Source of the DNA: CBDCUC01 sp965222485
GTDB lineage: Bacteria; Pseudomonadota; Alphaproteobacteria; Rhizobiales; Hyphomicrobiaceae
Direction of reading: 5' to 3'
Assembly (NCBI GenBank): GCA_965222485.1
Contig: CBDCUC010000040.1
Coordinates: 1,488,001 to 1,552,000, forward strand
Length of the DNA stretch: 64,000 bases
Shown here piece after piece: positions 27,001 to 34,075 of this stretch (position 1 is its first letter; every line of letters starts with the position of its first letter). The position numbers were made by a program, and so were the translations under genes. Below the pieces are notes generated by a model. That model saw only the letters and a program-made list of their open reading frames with translations, ran no database searches and was not told where the DNA came from.

Positions 27001-29634
27001 GTTGGTAATCCCCTACCCGTGGCTAATCTCACGATTGCCAAGACGCCGATGGGGCAATGCAGAAAGGAAGCTGCCAACCCAAATAGCGTCGAGTGCGACT
27101 ACGAAATCTCCATAACCAACGTAGGACCGCAGTCATTCAATTATGCTGCTGGATCACTGGTGATAGCAGAGACCGCAGGTTTCGCGACGTCCCAGGTGCA
27201 GTCGACTGATCCTTTGTGGGATGCGCAGAACACCGGAGCCGGAGGGCAGTTTGAGCTAAGGAATACTGCTGGAGTCACTATTCATGGTTCGGGGCCAGGC
27301 AGCACGATAAAAATTCCAGTGAAGGTCTCCACGCCTCGCGCCGATGTTGAAGGGCCCAACCCTCTTGCCAGCCGCTGTGAAGTGGCAAATACGGTTCAGA
27401 TCACGAGTCCGGTTTCGACGTTGGCCAATTTGATTTCCGGGGATGACGGGCCGGTGACCGCCTATGGCCATGCCGCGCTCATAGAGTATGTCGATGCTGC
27501 GGGGAATTCTATCTACTTATGCGATCCGACAAACTTGCGGACAACAAAGTCCGCCAAGGGGCCCTGCAAGAAGAACGGTGACAACTGGCGTTGCGAGTTT
27601 GAGGTGACCGTTGAGAATATGGGCAGGGATCCGTTCAAGGGACACATTATCGTTCGCGATACGTTGAGTGTTGGGTCGGTAAATGTGACAAACAACAGCG
27701 CGGACTGGGGTCCCGATCCTGCTCACTTCCCCGGATCCAACACGACGAAGACTTATAAGTACTCGACCCACGGCAAATGGCCGAATGATCAAATGCCCAA
27801 GGGCGAAAAAGCGGTGCTTAGCCTAACCGTTGACGTTCCTGACGGCGACTATTGTTCGGTGACCAATACGGCGGAGATGATCTCGCCGATGACCGAGCGT
27901 CACAATAAGGATACGACCGACGATATTGGAGAAGCCACAGCACGCATTCCTAAACCTGAGTGCAAGAAGCCGCCGCAGTGTAAGCCGAAGCAAAACGAAT
28001 TCCGCACTGAGAGTGGTGTCTGCGCGTGCAAGAAGAACTATACGCGTGGCAACGACGGTCTTTGCGTGTCGGACGATCAAGGCTCGCAGCCTGAGCCTCA
28101 GGAGAGTGCCGGTTTTGGTGACATCCGTGTGAGAAAGACGGGTCTATCGCAATGCACCGGCGGGCAGACCTGTATCTTCAACGTGGAGATTACCAACACG
28201 AGTGAGCACCCGTTTGAATCCCGCGCAGCGTTCGTGGACGGCATCACTAAGCTTGACGGATCGGTCGTGCCGGGAGCGCGGGTTACAGCAATCGAACCGC
28301 CGTTAGGGTGCGAAAGCGGGCCGACGACAATGCCGTTCGGTTGCACCGGGAATGTCGTTCTGGCCGGAGGAGAGAGCCGGAGTTACAGGATCAGCGTTGA
28401 GATTCCTGAAGACGCCACGGCTGCAAACGGGACCGGCATGACCAATTGCTTCATGCTGAATGATGCAGCAGTGCTTGATGCCGATGTGTCAGAGGTTGTG
28501 CCCAACATGTCCCGGGCCGGCACCTCGACCCCTGTCGGACAACGCACCAGCTGCCACAGCTTCAACGCGATCCGCGAAGTGGTGGAAGAGTGCAAGTTCG
28601 GCATGGAACTGAACAATGAAGGCTTATGCGAATGTCCTCCAGGTACGGATTGGAACGCAAGGCGCTGTATACCTACGGGCCCGGAGACCGAGCTCCAGTG
28701 CTGGGACGGCTGGACGGAGATATCGGCCAATCAGAAGGATATCTTCCGCAATAAGGGTTATGAAGTTGTCTCAAGAAGCGGCCGCAGTGAGACAGTCTGG
28801 TGTGCGAAAGGAAGCAGGAAGCCGGAATGTAAATCGGACTGGGAGGAGATCGCCAAGGGTGACATCGATGCCTACGTCAAAAAGGGCTACTCGATTGAAG
28901 AGCGTAGACTTGGTGACGCGATAACCTGGTGTGCGAAGATCGAAGAGGCACAGCCTCCGGTTTGCCCAAGCGGATGGCAGACGATCAGTGCCAATGACGT
29001 TGCATCGTATCGTAAGAAAGGATTTGAGACCGAGCAACTTGCCAAGAACGGCCAGATCGTTTGGTGCGCGCGCGAGGAGACTGTAAATAATTGCAGGGAA
29101 GTCTGGAAAGACGTCTGCACCACGACGCCGCAGCGCGAGTGCGACAAGGTTTCGGACAAAGAGTGCCGAATGGTGCCGAAGGAGGACTGTAGGACTATTA
29201 CGAAGCAGGAGTGCACCACGAAGCCGCAGCGCGAGTGCCATCAGGTTACGGAGAATGTGTGCTCGAATGTGCCGGCTCAGGACTGCAGGACTATTACTGA
29301 GCCGCACTGCACTACCAAAGTGGTGCCTGGAAAGTGCAAGACAATCTACGACGAATTTTCCCCAGGAGGAAAAAAGGTGGTATGCGGACCACCGCAGAAG
29401 CGTAAAATTTGCACCAACAAAACACGGCGTGTCTGCACAAAGAAAATGCAGCGGGTTTGCAAACCGCAGACGAAGACAAAGTGCTCAACGAAGAACGTAC
29501 GTGTTTGCCGGCCGGTTAAACAACGGGTCTGCACCAAAAAGATGCAGCGTGTTTGTTCACCAACGACTAAGACCCAATGCAAGACCGTGCAGAAGCGAAC
29601 CTGTACACGCAAGCGTGAAACGGTTTGTGATTAA
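24067..29634 (+). CDS. Giant modular secreted protein: beta-propeller, five DUF11-like domains, Cys-rich basic tail
   Basis: 1855 residues. The first 120 or so are a long polar leader; then comes a hydrophobic export segment (VSMLACCGLFLAGSATGTHA, about 125-145). Residues about 165-640 look like an NHL/strictosidine-synthase-type beta-propeller (SIWKIDGKTGEVSLFANILS; HIYVPNLETGVVHQVDATGQ). A Gly/Ser linker (about 675-695) leads into five DUF11-like domains starting near 697, 827, 984, 1156 and 1351, each with paired cysteines. An EGF-like segment (CECPPGTDWNARRC) and three tandem GW...KGY...WCA modules of about 45 residues follow (about 1541-1672). The tail (about 1675-1855) has a cysteine every 8 residues and is very basic. 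No autotransporter barrel or LPXTG is seen. I chose ATG 24067 for its GGGAGG; ATG 24172 (AGAGG) is an alternative. Function unknown; a surface, holdfast or matrix structural role is inferred. Confidence 0.85.
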   Translation: MNRAVGTTLKGLLQSGWRGYPSIVRDLSHRSREAKMSNISKQLSIAHTRLFNAVARQLRLKFADLVGWENHKCSAPSPNASHSNIRSIHMGPRAIQASAHMNPLAGTVAATRGAGANGGGVRATVSMLACCGLFLAGSATGTHAQDGVIDKVTGAISDFVLGKEGEDDGALIKTGNVAVTGFSGTKLPAGGLKPGVNPIDATFIDVEGASLRLLDISNVGAAPKGTAVDVPENLNAKAKDIGQVFGVTIYKPTENAPAHVFAAATSLYGLQIAVERDGKLVRLVEGEPGAKWMPGQFGTEKGGGPGSIWKIDGKTGEVSLFANILSGANENAGPGLGALTFDPTSKHIYVPNLETGVVHQVDATGQIVSTFDHGTEGRQKAGLSAVAYDSAKRMSIDHPSFSVEKPETWGFANDQRLVFAVAVRNGRLYYSVAEGPQIWSVGLDEAGGFVDDARVEIDLAGQVSENFVTGLVFDDEGTIHIAQRGRTAASYDYGTLAHPKESSVLKFSYDAESKTWSEAAEEFAVSQREPHRASNGGVALGYGYDEDGKLDTGLCQATLWVTGENLNKPEADTVVNGMQAMSKALGQARAEAVAGALPTLEAPSEAWMIDFDGQSLGSDAFGHVGALAVYAPGCAGAGDEEARPDAVADAGPGYVWPDVDPEFAPEDDFLPDPLGGGGSGGSGGSGGSGGSGGDSTPGLDITKVCDPAPFGGVNQCTIKVENTGTVPLTDPIVVNDSALIAAGTGAGGQLEMAAVTPDGPEWTCTPTPTTSMSCSLPPEQLPPGTSREFVVDINTGAMLANGSVGYSNCASLGAPYVGTACDNGGTDISVKKTAQTAPCNAGDQCSFTIEITNNSTQPFSGPVRIGDVLYEAVGAPAPILRPATVTSGSFNCPSGNPTQSAFTCETNLTLAGGATQTVEMAIDTPPLIDGTADYWLNNCFALTAPEGAAPGVMPADPWLSPGGGTLGTGGAMDCAWLRVGNPLPVANLTIAKTPMGQCRKEAANPNSVECDYEISITNVGPQSFNYAAGSLVIAETAGFATSQVQSTDPLWDAQNTGAGGQFELRNTAGVTIHGSGPGSTIKIPVKVSTPRADVEGPNPLASRCEVANTVQITSPVSTLANLISGDDGPVTAYGHAALIEYVDAAGNSIYLCDPTNLRTTKSAKGPCKKNGDNWRCEFEVTVENMGRDPFKGHIIVRDTLSVGSVNVTNNSADWGPDPAHFPGSNTTKTYKYSTHGKWPNDQMPKGEKAVLSLTVDVPDGDYCSVTNTAEMISPMTERHNKDTTDDIGEATARIPKPECKKPPQCKPKQNEFRTESGVCACKKNYTRGNDGLCVSDDQGSQPEPQESAGFGDIRVRKTGLSQCTGGQTCIFNVEITNTSEHPFESRAAFVDGITKLDGSVVPGARVTAIEPPLGCESGPTTMPFGCTGNVVLAGGESRSYRISVEIPEDATAANGTGMTNCFMLNDAAVLDADVSEVVPNMSRAGTSTPVGQRTSCHSFNAIREVVEECKFGMELNNEGLCECPPGTDWNARRCIPTGPETELQCWDGWTEISANQKDIFRNKGYEVVSRSGRSETVWCAKGSRKPECKSDWEEIAKGDIDAYVKKGYSIEERRLGDAITWCAKIEEAQPPVCPSGWQTISANDVASYRKKGFETEQLAKNGQIVWCAREETVNNCREVWKDVCTTTPQRECDKVSDKECRMVPKEDCRTITKQECTTKPQRECHQVTENVCSNVPAQDCRTITEPHCTTKVVPGKCKTIYDEFSPGGKKVVCGPPQKRKICTNKTRRVCTKKMQRVCKPQTKTKCSTKNVRVCRPVKQRVCTKKMQRVCSPTTKTQCKTVQKRTCTRKRETVCD
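26089..26146 (+). repeat. Gly/Ser-encoding direct repeat linker
   Basis: Near-identical repeats of the 18-base unit GGTGGTAGTGGGGGATCT/C encode a GGSGGSGGSGG linker between the propeller and the DUF11 array of the giant protein. Confidence 0.8.
29091..29631 (+). repeat. Cys-x7 period-8 (24-bp) coding repeat array
   Basis: The giant protein's tail has cysteines spaced exactly 8 residues apart in two blocks (29091-29330 and about 29407-29631), separated by a less regular insert. Sub-units recur, for example CTKKMQRV twice and CRTITxxx twice, and CTTxPQRE twice. The first block is mixed acidic/basic and the second almost wholly Lys/Arg. The 24-base period shows at DNA level as TGC/TGT every 24 bases. 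Confidence 0.85.
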
Positions 29635-29672
29635 GGTCGGTTAGCTAGCCATATCGGTGGCTATGAAAAAGA

Positions 29673-29703
29673 CCCGAAGCCCAAGTTTGCCTTGGGCTTC
29701 GGG
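29673..29703 (+). terminator. Stem-loop after the giant gene
   Basis: CCCGAAGCCCAAG pairs perfectly over 13 bp with CTTGGGCTTCGGG around loop TTTGC, 39 bases after the stop codon. No long T-run follows directly; it is the first of two hairpins. Confidence 0.65.
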
Positions 29704-29774
29704 CCAGCTGGTATGTGATCTCAAGAACACAACAAAGAAGCAGCCAGCTTGGCTATTTCGTCAGACAAACGACG

Positions 29775-29797
29775 GCCCCGCCTGCGTAAGGCGGGGC
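29775..29797 (+). terminator. Second, GC-rich terminator hairpin
   Basis: GCCCCGCCT-GCGTA-AGGCGGGGC, followed by TGAATTGTTTT. A near copy (33530-33556) follows the metalloprotease gene. In both cases an ECF promoter -35 begins exactly 30 bases after the hairpin. Confidence 0.75.
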
Positions 29798-29826
29798 TGA
29801 ATTGTTTTGGAAAGTGCCATCCGCAA

Positions 29827-29852
29827 TGAACCTGCCCGGCTCGCTCAGCGAC
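29827..29852 (+). promoter_or_regulatory. Putative ECF promoter for the 39-residue peptide gene
   Basis: TGAACC (29827-29832), N16, CGAC (29849-29852) continuing as CGACCAAC. The small ORF with a strong ribosome site starts 45 bases downstream. Confidence 0.68.
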
Positions 29853-29896
29853 CAACTAGATGCAAGTCGTCGCATTTTTGCATCCTGGAGGCCGGC

Positions 29897-30016
29897 ATGT
29901 GGGCCAAGCTATCAGCTCAACTCGCTATTTTTCTTGTGCCGGTTGCGCTTGCGTTTGAGGAGAAATACCGCGGCCTGCGCACTCTGTTTCAACTTAGCCT
30001 CGGTCTTGATGGGTAG
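29897..30016 (+). CDS. Small hydrophobic peptide (39 residues)
   Basis: Begins MWAKLSAQLAIFLVPVALAF, a short basic start plus one hydrophobic segment ending in VALA, which could be a signal peptide or a membrane anchor. The remaining residues EEKYRGLRTLFQLSLGLDG would then be a roughly 19-residue mature peptide or cytoplasmic tail. It has GGAGG five bases before the ATG and a strict ECF promoter 45 bases upstream. I know no family. Short length makes coding status uncertain, but the ribosome site plus dedicated promoter make it better than chance. It could be a secreted peptide, a membrane regulator or an adaptor for the neighbouring secreted proteins. Confidence 0.5.
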   Translation: MWAKLSAQLAIFLVPVALAFEEKYRGLRTLFQLSLGLDG

Positions 30017-30119
30017 GCTTTGTTAGCGCCTATCTTCGCTTCTCGTGTCCGTGTGTTTACAGCCGTGCCGGCCAAACCCTCTCTAACAATTTTATCCAAT
30101 ATCTTCCCTGACTTCACCG

Positions 30120-30145
30120 TGAACCAAATCTTCTCACGGCTCGAC
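30120..30145 (+). promoter_or_regulatory. Putative ECF promoter for the metalloprotease gene
   Basis: TGAACC (30120-30125), N16, CGAC (30142-30145) continuing as CGACTAAC. The ATG lies 37 bases further on at 30183. Confidence 0.7.
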
Positions 30146-30182
30146 TAACCACCGTGAAACAACCGTAACTAGGGTGGTAGCA

Positions 30183-33100
30183 ATGTCGAACAATGATCTA
30201 TTTAGAGCTGAAGAATTGTCACCTTCGCGCTGCTGGCGGCAGCCGATGTATTGGATTCGTTGCGTCGCAGCAGTTTTTATTGCTGTGATGATGACGTGGA
30301 TGGCGTCGCCGCAGGCATATGCGGACAACCCTGATGACGAAGTTGGTGTGTTACGCGATCAGCCCCTGGCACATCAAAACACCCTTTGGCCGGGTGGTGA
30401 GATCCCTGTTTGCTGGGAAGCTGAGGGGGCTCCAGCAGAATTTGCCACGGAACGGCAATGGGTCGAAGAGGCGGTTGAAAGCTCATGGGATGCGGTGTCC
30501 AACGTTAACTTTACCGGCTGGGCACAATGTCCTGCTGGGGAGTTTGATGGTGTTCGAATTTTAGTTGCTGAGACCTGGCCTCGCGTCGAAGCTTTTGGTG
30601 TCGATTTAAAAGGGCTTGAAGATGGCATTAAATTAGCATTTGACTTTAGCGGCGCACTGGCTGCGGATTTTCCACACTGCATTGACACGGCGGACAACCC
30701 TAGAGCTCGAGAATTTTGCATACGTGCCATTGCCGTGCATGAATTTGGTCACGTTTTAGGTTTTCGCCATGAGCACGAGCGCACCGATACGCCGACCGCC
30801 TGTACCGCAGATGGCGCCAGAACAGGCGTCCCGACGGTGGTAACTGCATACGACCAGAACTCTATCATGAATTACTGCGCGCTTAACTGGAACAACAACG
30901 GCACATTGTCTCTTGGTGACGTGAGAGGTGTGCAATCTCTTTATGGACCGTTTACTTCTGAAAGCCCTCTAGTGATCGATTACACAGGTTCAATCAGTAT
31001 CACTGATGATGAAGTCTTGGAAAATGAAACCGGCAGACAAGAGATCAGTGGCCAGATTAGTATTCATGACACAATTACTTCTGATTTTAATCGACATTCA
31101 TTTTGCGTGGGTGATGAAGTCAGAGTAGATGCAAACGTTGCTGCAGCCCTCATTTCGGGCAGCTCCAGTGTGCGTGCATCAGCTTCTGCAACGATGTATG
31201 AGGGAACAAGTTGTGACACAATGGACGACGAAGCCGATGAAAGTGATTCTTTGACACTTGATCCTAATGCGCCAAGCGGCACGATTGAGTTGAATTTATT
31301 TAATAGTGCGCCAGCACATCCGAGGGGCTACAGTGATACAGCGGTTGTGATCGTCGAATTTTCCAGAAGTCTAGGCGAGTCCCTTGCTGAGGGCGGCGGC
31401 ACTCCTGGTTGCCCTGGTTGCACAGGGCCTGCAGAAAATTCCAGATTTGCAGATTCAAGCATTGTTCCAGAACAGCCGGGCCCGATTGGCGGATTTGGCA
31501 CGACGGGCCTTTCACTTGACAAGACCTGTAAGCCTGAGGGCGATCCTGGCCGGTACAGCTGTCGCCTTACGGTCACCAATGACGCGGGTGGAGTCCTGGC
31601 TGGCGAAATTTCGTTGACGGATGTTACGGCCGATCCGGCGAGCGGTGCGATAATTAAAGCCGCGCACGTGGAGCCAGAGCCAGAAAGTGGCTGGGACTGT
31701 GGTTCAGACACATCGGAAAACGTGACCTGCACCATTGATAGGGAAAAGGTCGGCTCCGGGCAATCGCGGTTTGTCGATGTGATTGTCGAGCTTGGCGAAG
31801 GAACTCAGTCGTTTAGAAACTGCGTCGAGGGTTCGACTTTTACAAAAGACAGAAAAGTCACCTTCGGTAAGGTCTGTGTCGATGGCGGTAGCCAACCTGA
31901 TGATACGGCAACGGTTGATTTCGACAAGCTGACAGTTGTCAAAACCGGTCCTGCTAAATGTAAGGCCGGCGAGACCTGCGCATTCGAGATCAAAATCGCC
32001 AATACGCAAGACCAGCCGGTAATGGGTAGTGTTGCTATCGTCGACGGTATGACCGACGGCAATGGGCAGGTGTTTGACGGCGTGGATGTTGTGTCGATTA
32101 CTCCGCCGCTGGGATGTGCGGGCGAGCCTACTCAACTGTTCTTTGGTTGCAGGGCTACTGTGTCGTTTGCCGCTGGTGAAAGTAAGGTGCACAAGGTTGT
32201 CGTAAAGATGCCCGAAGATGCAGCTGACAAGTCCGATGGAAAGCTTACCAACTGTGTGATGATCAACGAGCCGGATGTCTTGGATGCCGACGTCAAGGAG
32301 ATTGTCCAAAACCTGCCAAATGCAGCGCCGGACACGGCGGTTGCAAAGCGCTCAGCATGCCATTCGATTGCTGTTGAGAAACAGGAAGATGAAGTCGTCG
32401 TTGGCTGCACGTTGGGTATGGAGCTTACCTCGGACGGTCGGTGTGTCTGTCCCGTAGGGACGCGTTGGAATGGCAGGCGTTGTCATGGGACTGAGAGCCC
32501 AGATAAGCTGTCCTGCTGGACCGGTTGGACGCAAGTTGCCAAAAAGCAGGCAATCAATTCCCGCCAGAAGGGCTTGGTGGTGAAAGCCCGCCATGGTGAC
32601 GGCCAGATTGTCTGGTGCGCGCGTGAAGGTGTAAGCGTGGACACGGGTCCGACCGGTCCTGGTGATCCGCCGCCAACATCACCTCCGCCTTGCTATGGCG
32701 GCAAGCTGACGAAACAGTACGAGTTCGGCTGGCTGTGCACATGTAAGAAGGACTGGACGCGGAAGCCGATCGGCAACAAGGGCGGTGCCCGCTGCTATCC
32801 GCCGACGTGTGCGCAAAAGGGCATGATCGGCAAGTGGCCGAACTGCAAGCACGACGTTCAGTGCGGCAAGTACAAGCGCAAGGTCAATGGTGAATGCCGG
32901 CCGATCCCGTGCGGCAAGGGTTACACGGGCTATCAGCCAAACTGTAAGCCATTGCGCGAGCGCTGTCCGTCGGGCTGGATCGGCAAGTATAAGCCCAACT
33001 GCAAAAAACCGACGTGCGCTATGAAGGGTATGATTGGCAAGTGGCCGAACTGTAAGAAGCCTGTGGTGTGCGGCAAGTACGAGAGGAAGGTTGGCAATAG

Positions 33101-33467
33101 TTGCCTGCCGATTCCTTGCGGCAAGGGCTATACCGGGTTTAAGCCGAACTGTAAGCCGAAGGTTCAGTGCATAAAGTGTTGGCACGGACGGGTCTGCTCA
33201 CAGAAAAAGCCCAAGTGCCGTCCCAAACCAACATGCGCGCAACAAGGCAAGATCGGCAAATGGCCAAACTGCCGGAACCGTCTGGTCACATGTAAAAACG
33301 GTGACAAGGTCTCGCACAGAAAGTACTGCAACGATTATCGTTGCCCGAATGGCACGTGGGCAAGAAGTCGCAAACACTGCCCGAGCCGCCCAACACCGCC
33401 AAGTGGTGGAGGTTGCCCGCCGGGCCACTACAAGGGCCAGAACGGCAGGTGCGTCGAACTTATCTGA
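30183..33467 (+). CDS. Secreted astacin-like zinc metalloprotease with DUF11-like domains and Cys repeats
   Basis: 1094 residues. A signal peptide spans about 25-50 (WIRCVAAVFIAVMMTWMASP, then QAYADN). The zincin domain (about 60-255) has the astacin-type motif HEFGHVLGFRHEHERTD near residue 186 and a Met-turn NSIMNYCA near 234. A beta-sandwich region is followed by two DUF11-like domains (near 440 and 581), the second clearly paralogous to the fifth of the giant protein (PPLGC, VLDADVKEIV, CHS). An EGF-like segment (CVCPVGTRWNGRRC) and one GW...KG...WCARE module come next. The tail has repeated GMIGKWPNCK and CGKGYTGYQPNCKP units. I chose ATG 30183 rather than GTG 30174. The dedicated ECF promoter and shared modules suggest it works on or alongside the giant protein; substrate unknown. 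Confidence 0.88.
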   Translation: MSNNDLFRAEELSPSRCWRQPMYWIRCVAAVFIAVMMTWMASPQAYADNPDDEVGVLRDQPLAHQNTLWPGGEIPVCWEAEGAPAEFATERQWVEEAVESSWDAVSNVNFTGWAQCPAGEFDGVRILVAETWPRVEAFGVDLKGLEDGIKLAFDFSGALAADFPHCIDTADNPRAREFCIRAIAVHEFGHVLGFRHEHERTDTPTACTADGARTGVPTVVTAYDQNSIMNYCALNWNNNGTLSLGDVRGVQSLYGPFTSESPLVIDYTGSISITDDEVLENETGRQEISGQISIHDTITSDFNRHSFCVGDEVRVDANVAAALISGSSSVRASASATMYEGTSCDTMDDEADESDSLTLDPNAPSGTIELNLFNSAPAHPRGYSDTAVVIVEFSRSLGESLAEGGGTPGCPGCTGPAENSRFADSSIVPEQPGPIGGFGTTGLSLDKTCKPEGDPGRYSCRLTVTNDAGGVLAGEISLTDVTADPASGAIIKAAHVEPEPESGWDCGSDTSENVTCTIDREKVGSGQSRFVDVIVELGEGTQSFRNCVEGSTFTKDRKVTFGKVCVDGGSQPDDTATVDFDKLTVVKTGPAKCKAGETCAFEIKIANTQDQPVMGSVAIVDGMTDGNGQVFDGVDVVSITPPLGCAGEPTQLFFGCRATVSFAAGESKVHKVVVKMPEDAADKSDGKLTNCVMINEPDVLDADVKEIVQNLPNAAPDTAVAKRSACHSIAVEKQEDEVVVGCTLGMELTSDGRCVCPVGTRWNGRRCHGTESPDKLSCWTGWTQVAKKQAINSRQKGLVVKARHGDGQIVWCAREGVSVDTGPTGPGDPPPTSPPPCYGGKLTKQYEFGWLCTCKKDWTRKPIGNKGGARCYPPTCAQKGMIGKWPNCKHDVQCGKYKRKVNGECRPIPCGKGYTGYQPNCKPLRERCPSGWIGKYKPNCKKPTCAMKGMIGKWPNCKKPVVCGKYERKVGNSCLPIPCGKGYTGFKPNCKPKVQCIKCWHGRVCSQKKPKCRPKPTCAQQGKIGKWPNCRNRLVTCKNGDKVSHRKYCNDYRCPNGTWARSRKHCPSRPTPPSGGGCPPGHYKGQNGRCVELI

Positions 33468-33491
33468 TGTGTGATTTGAAGAAGAACTCCT

Positions 33492-33514
33492 GAAGCAGCC
33501 ACATCGGCTGCTTC
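33492..33514 (+). terminator. Stem-loop after the metalloprotease gene
   Basis: GAAGCAGCC-ACATC-GGCTGCTTC, a perfect 9-bp stem 25 bases after the stop codon. The same AAGCAGCC...GGCT sequence occurs in degraded form at 29737 after the giant gene. Confidence 0.6.
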
Positions 33515-33529
33515 CCCAGACAAAATCAG

Positions 33530-33556
33530 CGGCCCCGCCTCACCAAGGCGGGGCCG
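33530..33556 (+). terminator. GC-rich terminator hairpin, paralogue of 29775
   Basis: CGGCCCCGCCT-CACCA-AGGCGGGGCCG, an 11-bp perfect stem. It is preceded by CAGACAAA as is the copy at 29775, showing a common origin of the two 3' regions. Confidence 0.7.
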
Positions 33557-33585
33557 TCGCGCTTTAAGGCTGGAGGAAGGGCCAT

Positions 33586-33611
33586 TGAACCAATTCCAAC
33601 GTGCTTGCGAC
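33586..33611 (+). promoter_or_regulatory. Putative ECF promoter for the small membrane protein gene
   Basis: TGAACC (33586-33591), N16, CGAC (33608-33611) continuing as CGACTAAC. It begins 30 bases after the terminator hairpin, the same spacing as at 29797/29827. The next gene starts 104 bases further on. Confidence 0.68.
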
Positions 33612-33714
33612 TAACAAAGGAGCACGATCTTGGGGCGTGGGATTAGGTGGTTTTGTCTGGACCAGCTCCTCATTGCAACCGTGCTTTGCTGTTCCTTATT
33701 TGGAGGCCGCCGTG

Positions 33715-34032
33715 ATGCAAATTGAAAATAAACTGAGGGTTGGGTCGTTTCTCATTTCCGTAGCAGCCGCCGTCGCGTATTTTGGGCACGACTATCTTTT
33801 TCCAAACAAGGTCATAGATCAGGCCGAACTTGTCATTCGTGACTTTCCCGTGCCAGGTCAAAACAGCAGGGCCGAGGTCAGGGTGCTGCAAATTACACGA
33901 ACCGGCAGCAGTTATTCACTGGGTCAAAGACTCCTTTTTCCGGCGACGCAGGCTCAAATTAGGCTACCTGATGGTCGCTGGGTCGCGTGTGGAAGAGACT
34001 GCATTTCGACATACCGCGCGCATAAGAGTTAG
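33715..34032 (+). CDS. Small membrane-anchored protein of unknown function
   Basis: 105 residues: one N-terminal hydrophobic segment (VGSFLISVAAAVAYFGHDYL) and a soluble part with beta-strand character containing VACGRDC. No family recognised. I chose ATG 33715 with GGAGG about 9 bases upstream; the reading frame extends 38 codons further back without a ribosome site. It has its own copy of the ECF promoter, so it is the last candidate member of the sigma regulon in this direction. Topology suggests a periplasmic C-terminus. Confidence 0.62.
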   Translation: MQIENKLRVGSFLISVAAAVAYFGHDYLFPNKVIDQAELVIRDFPVPGQNSRAEVRVLQITRTGSSYSLGQRLLFPATQAQIRLPDGRWVACGRDCISTYRAHKS

Positions 34033-34075
34033 TGGATGGCGTCGTGGCTGTTGGTGAGACGATGGAGGTTCACGC

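Noticed and set aside
29091..29631. 24-bp periodic repeats that could look like a CRISPR or minisatellite
   Set aside because: The repeats are in frame, diverged at wobble positions and encode the Cys-x7 pattern; there are no spacers.
32679..33185. Antisense frame over the metalloprotease tail (Leu/Ala-rich)
   Set aside because: It is produced by the repeated coding units on the plus strand and has no start context.
24067..33467. Possibility that the two large genes are autotransporters, type I RTX proteins or sortase substrates
   Set aside because: No C-terminal beta-barrel, no GGxGxD nonapeptide repeats and no LPXTG were seen; Sec-type export is the simpler reading.
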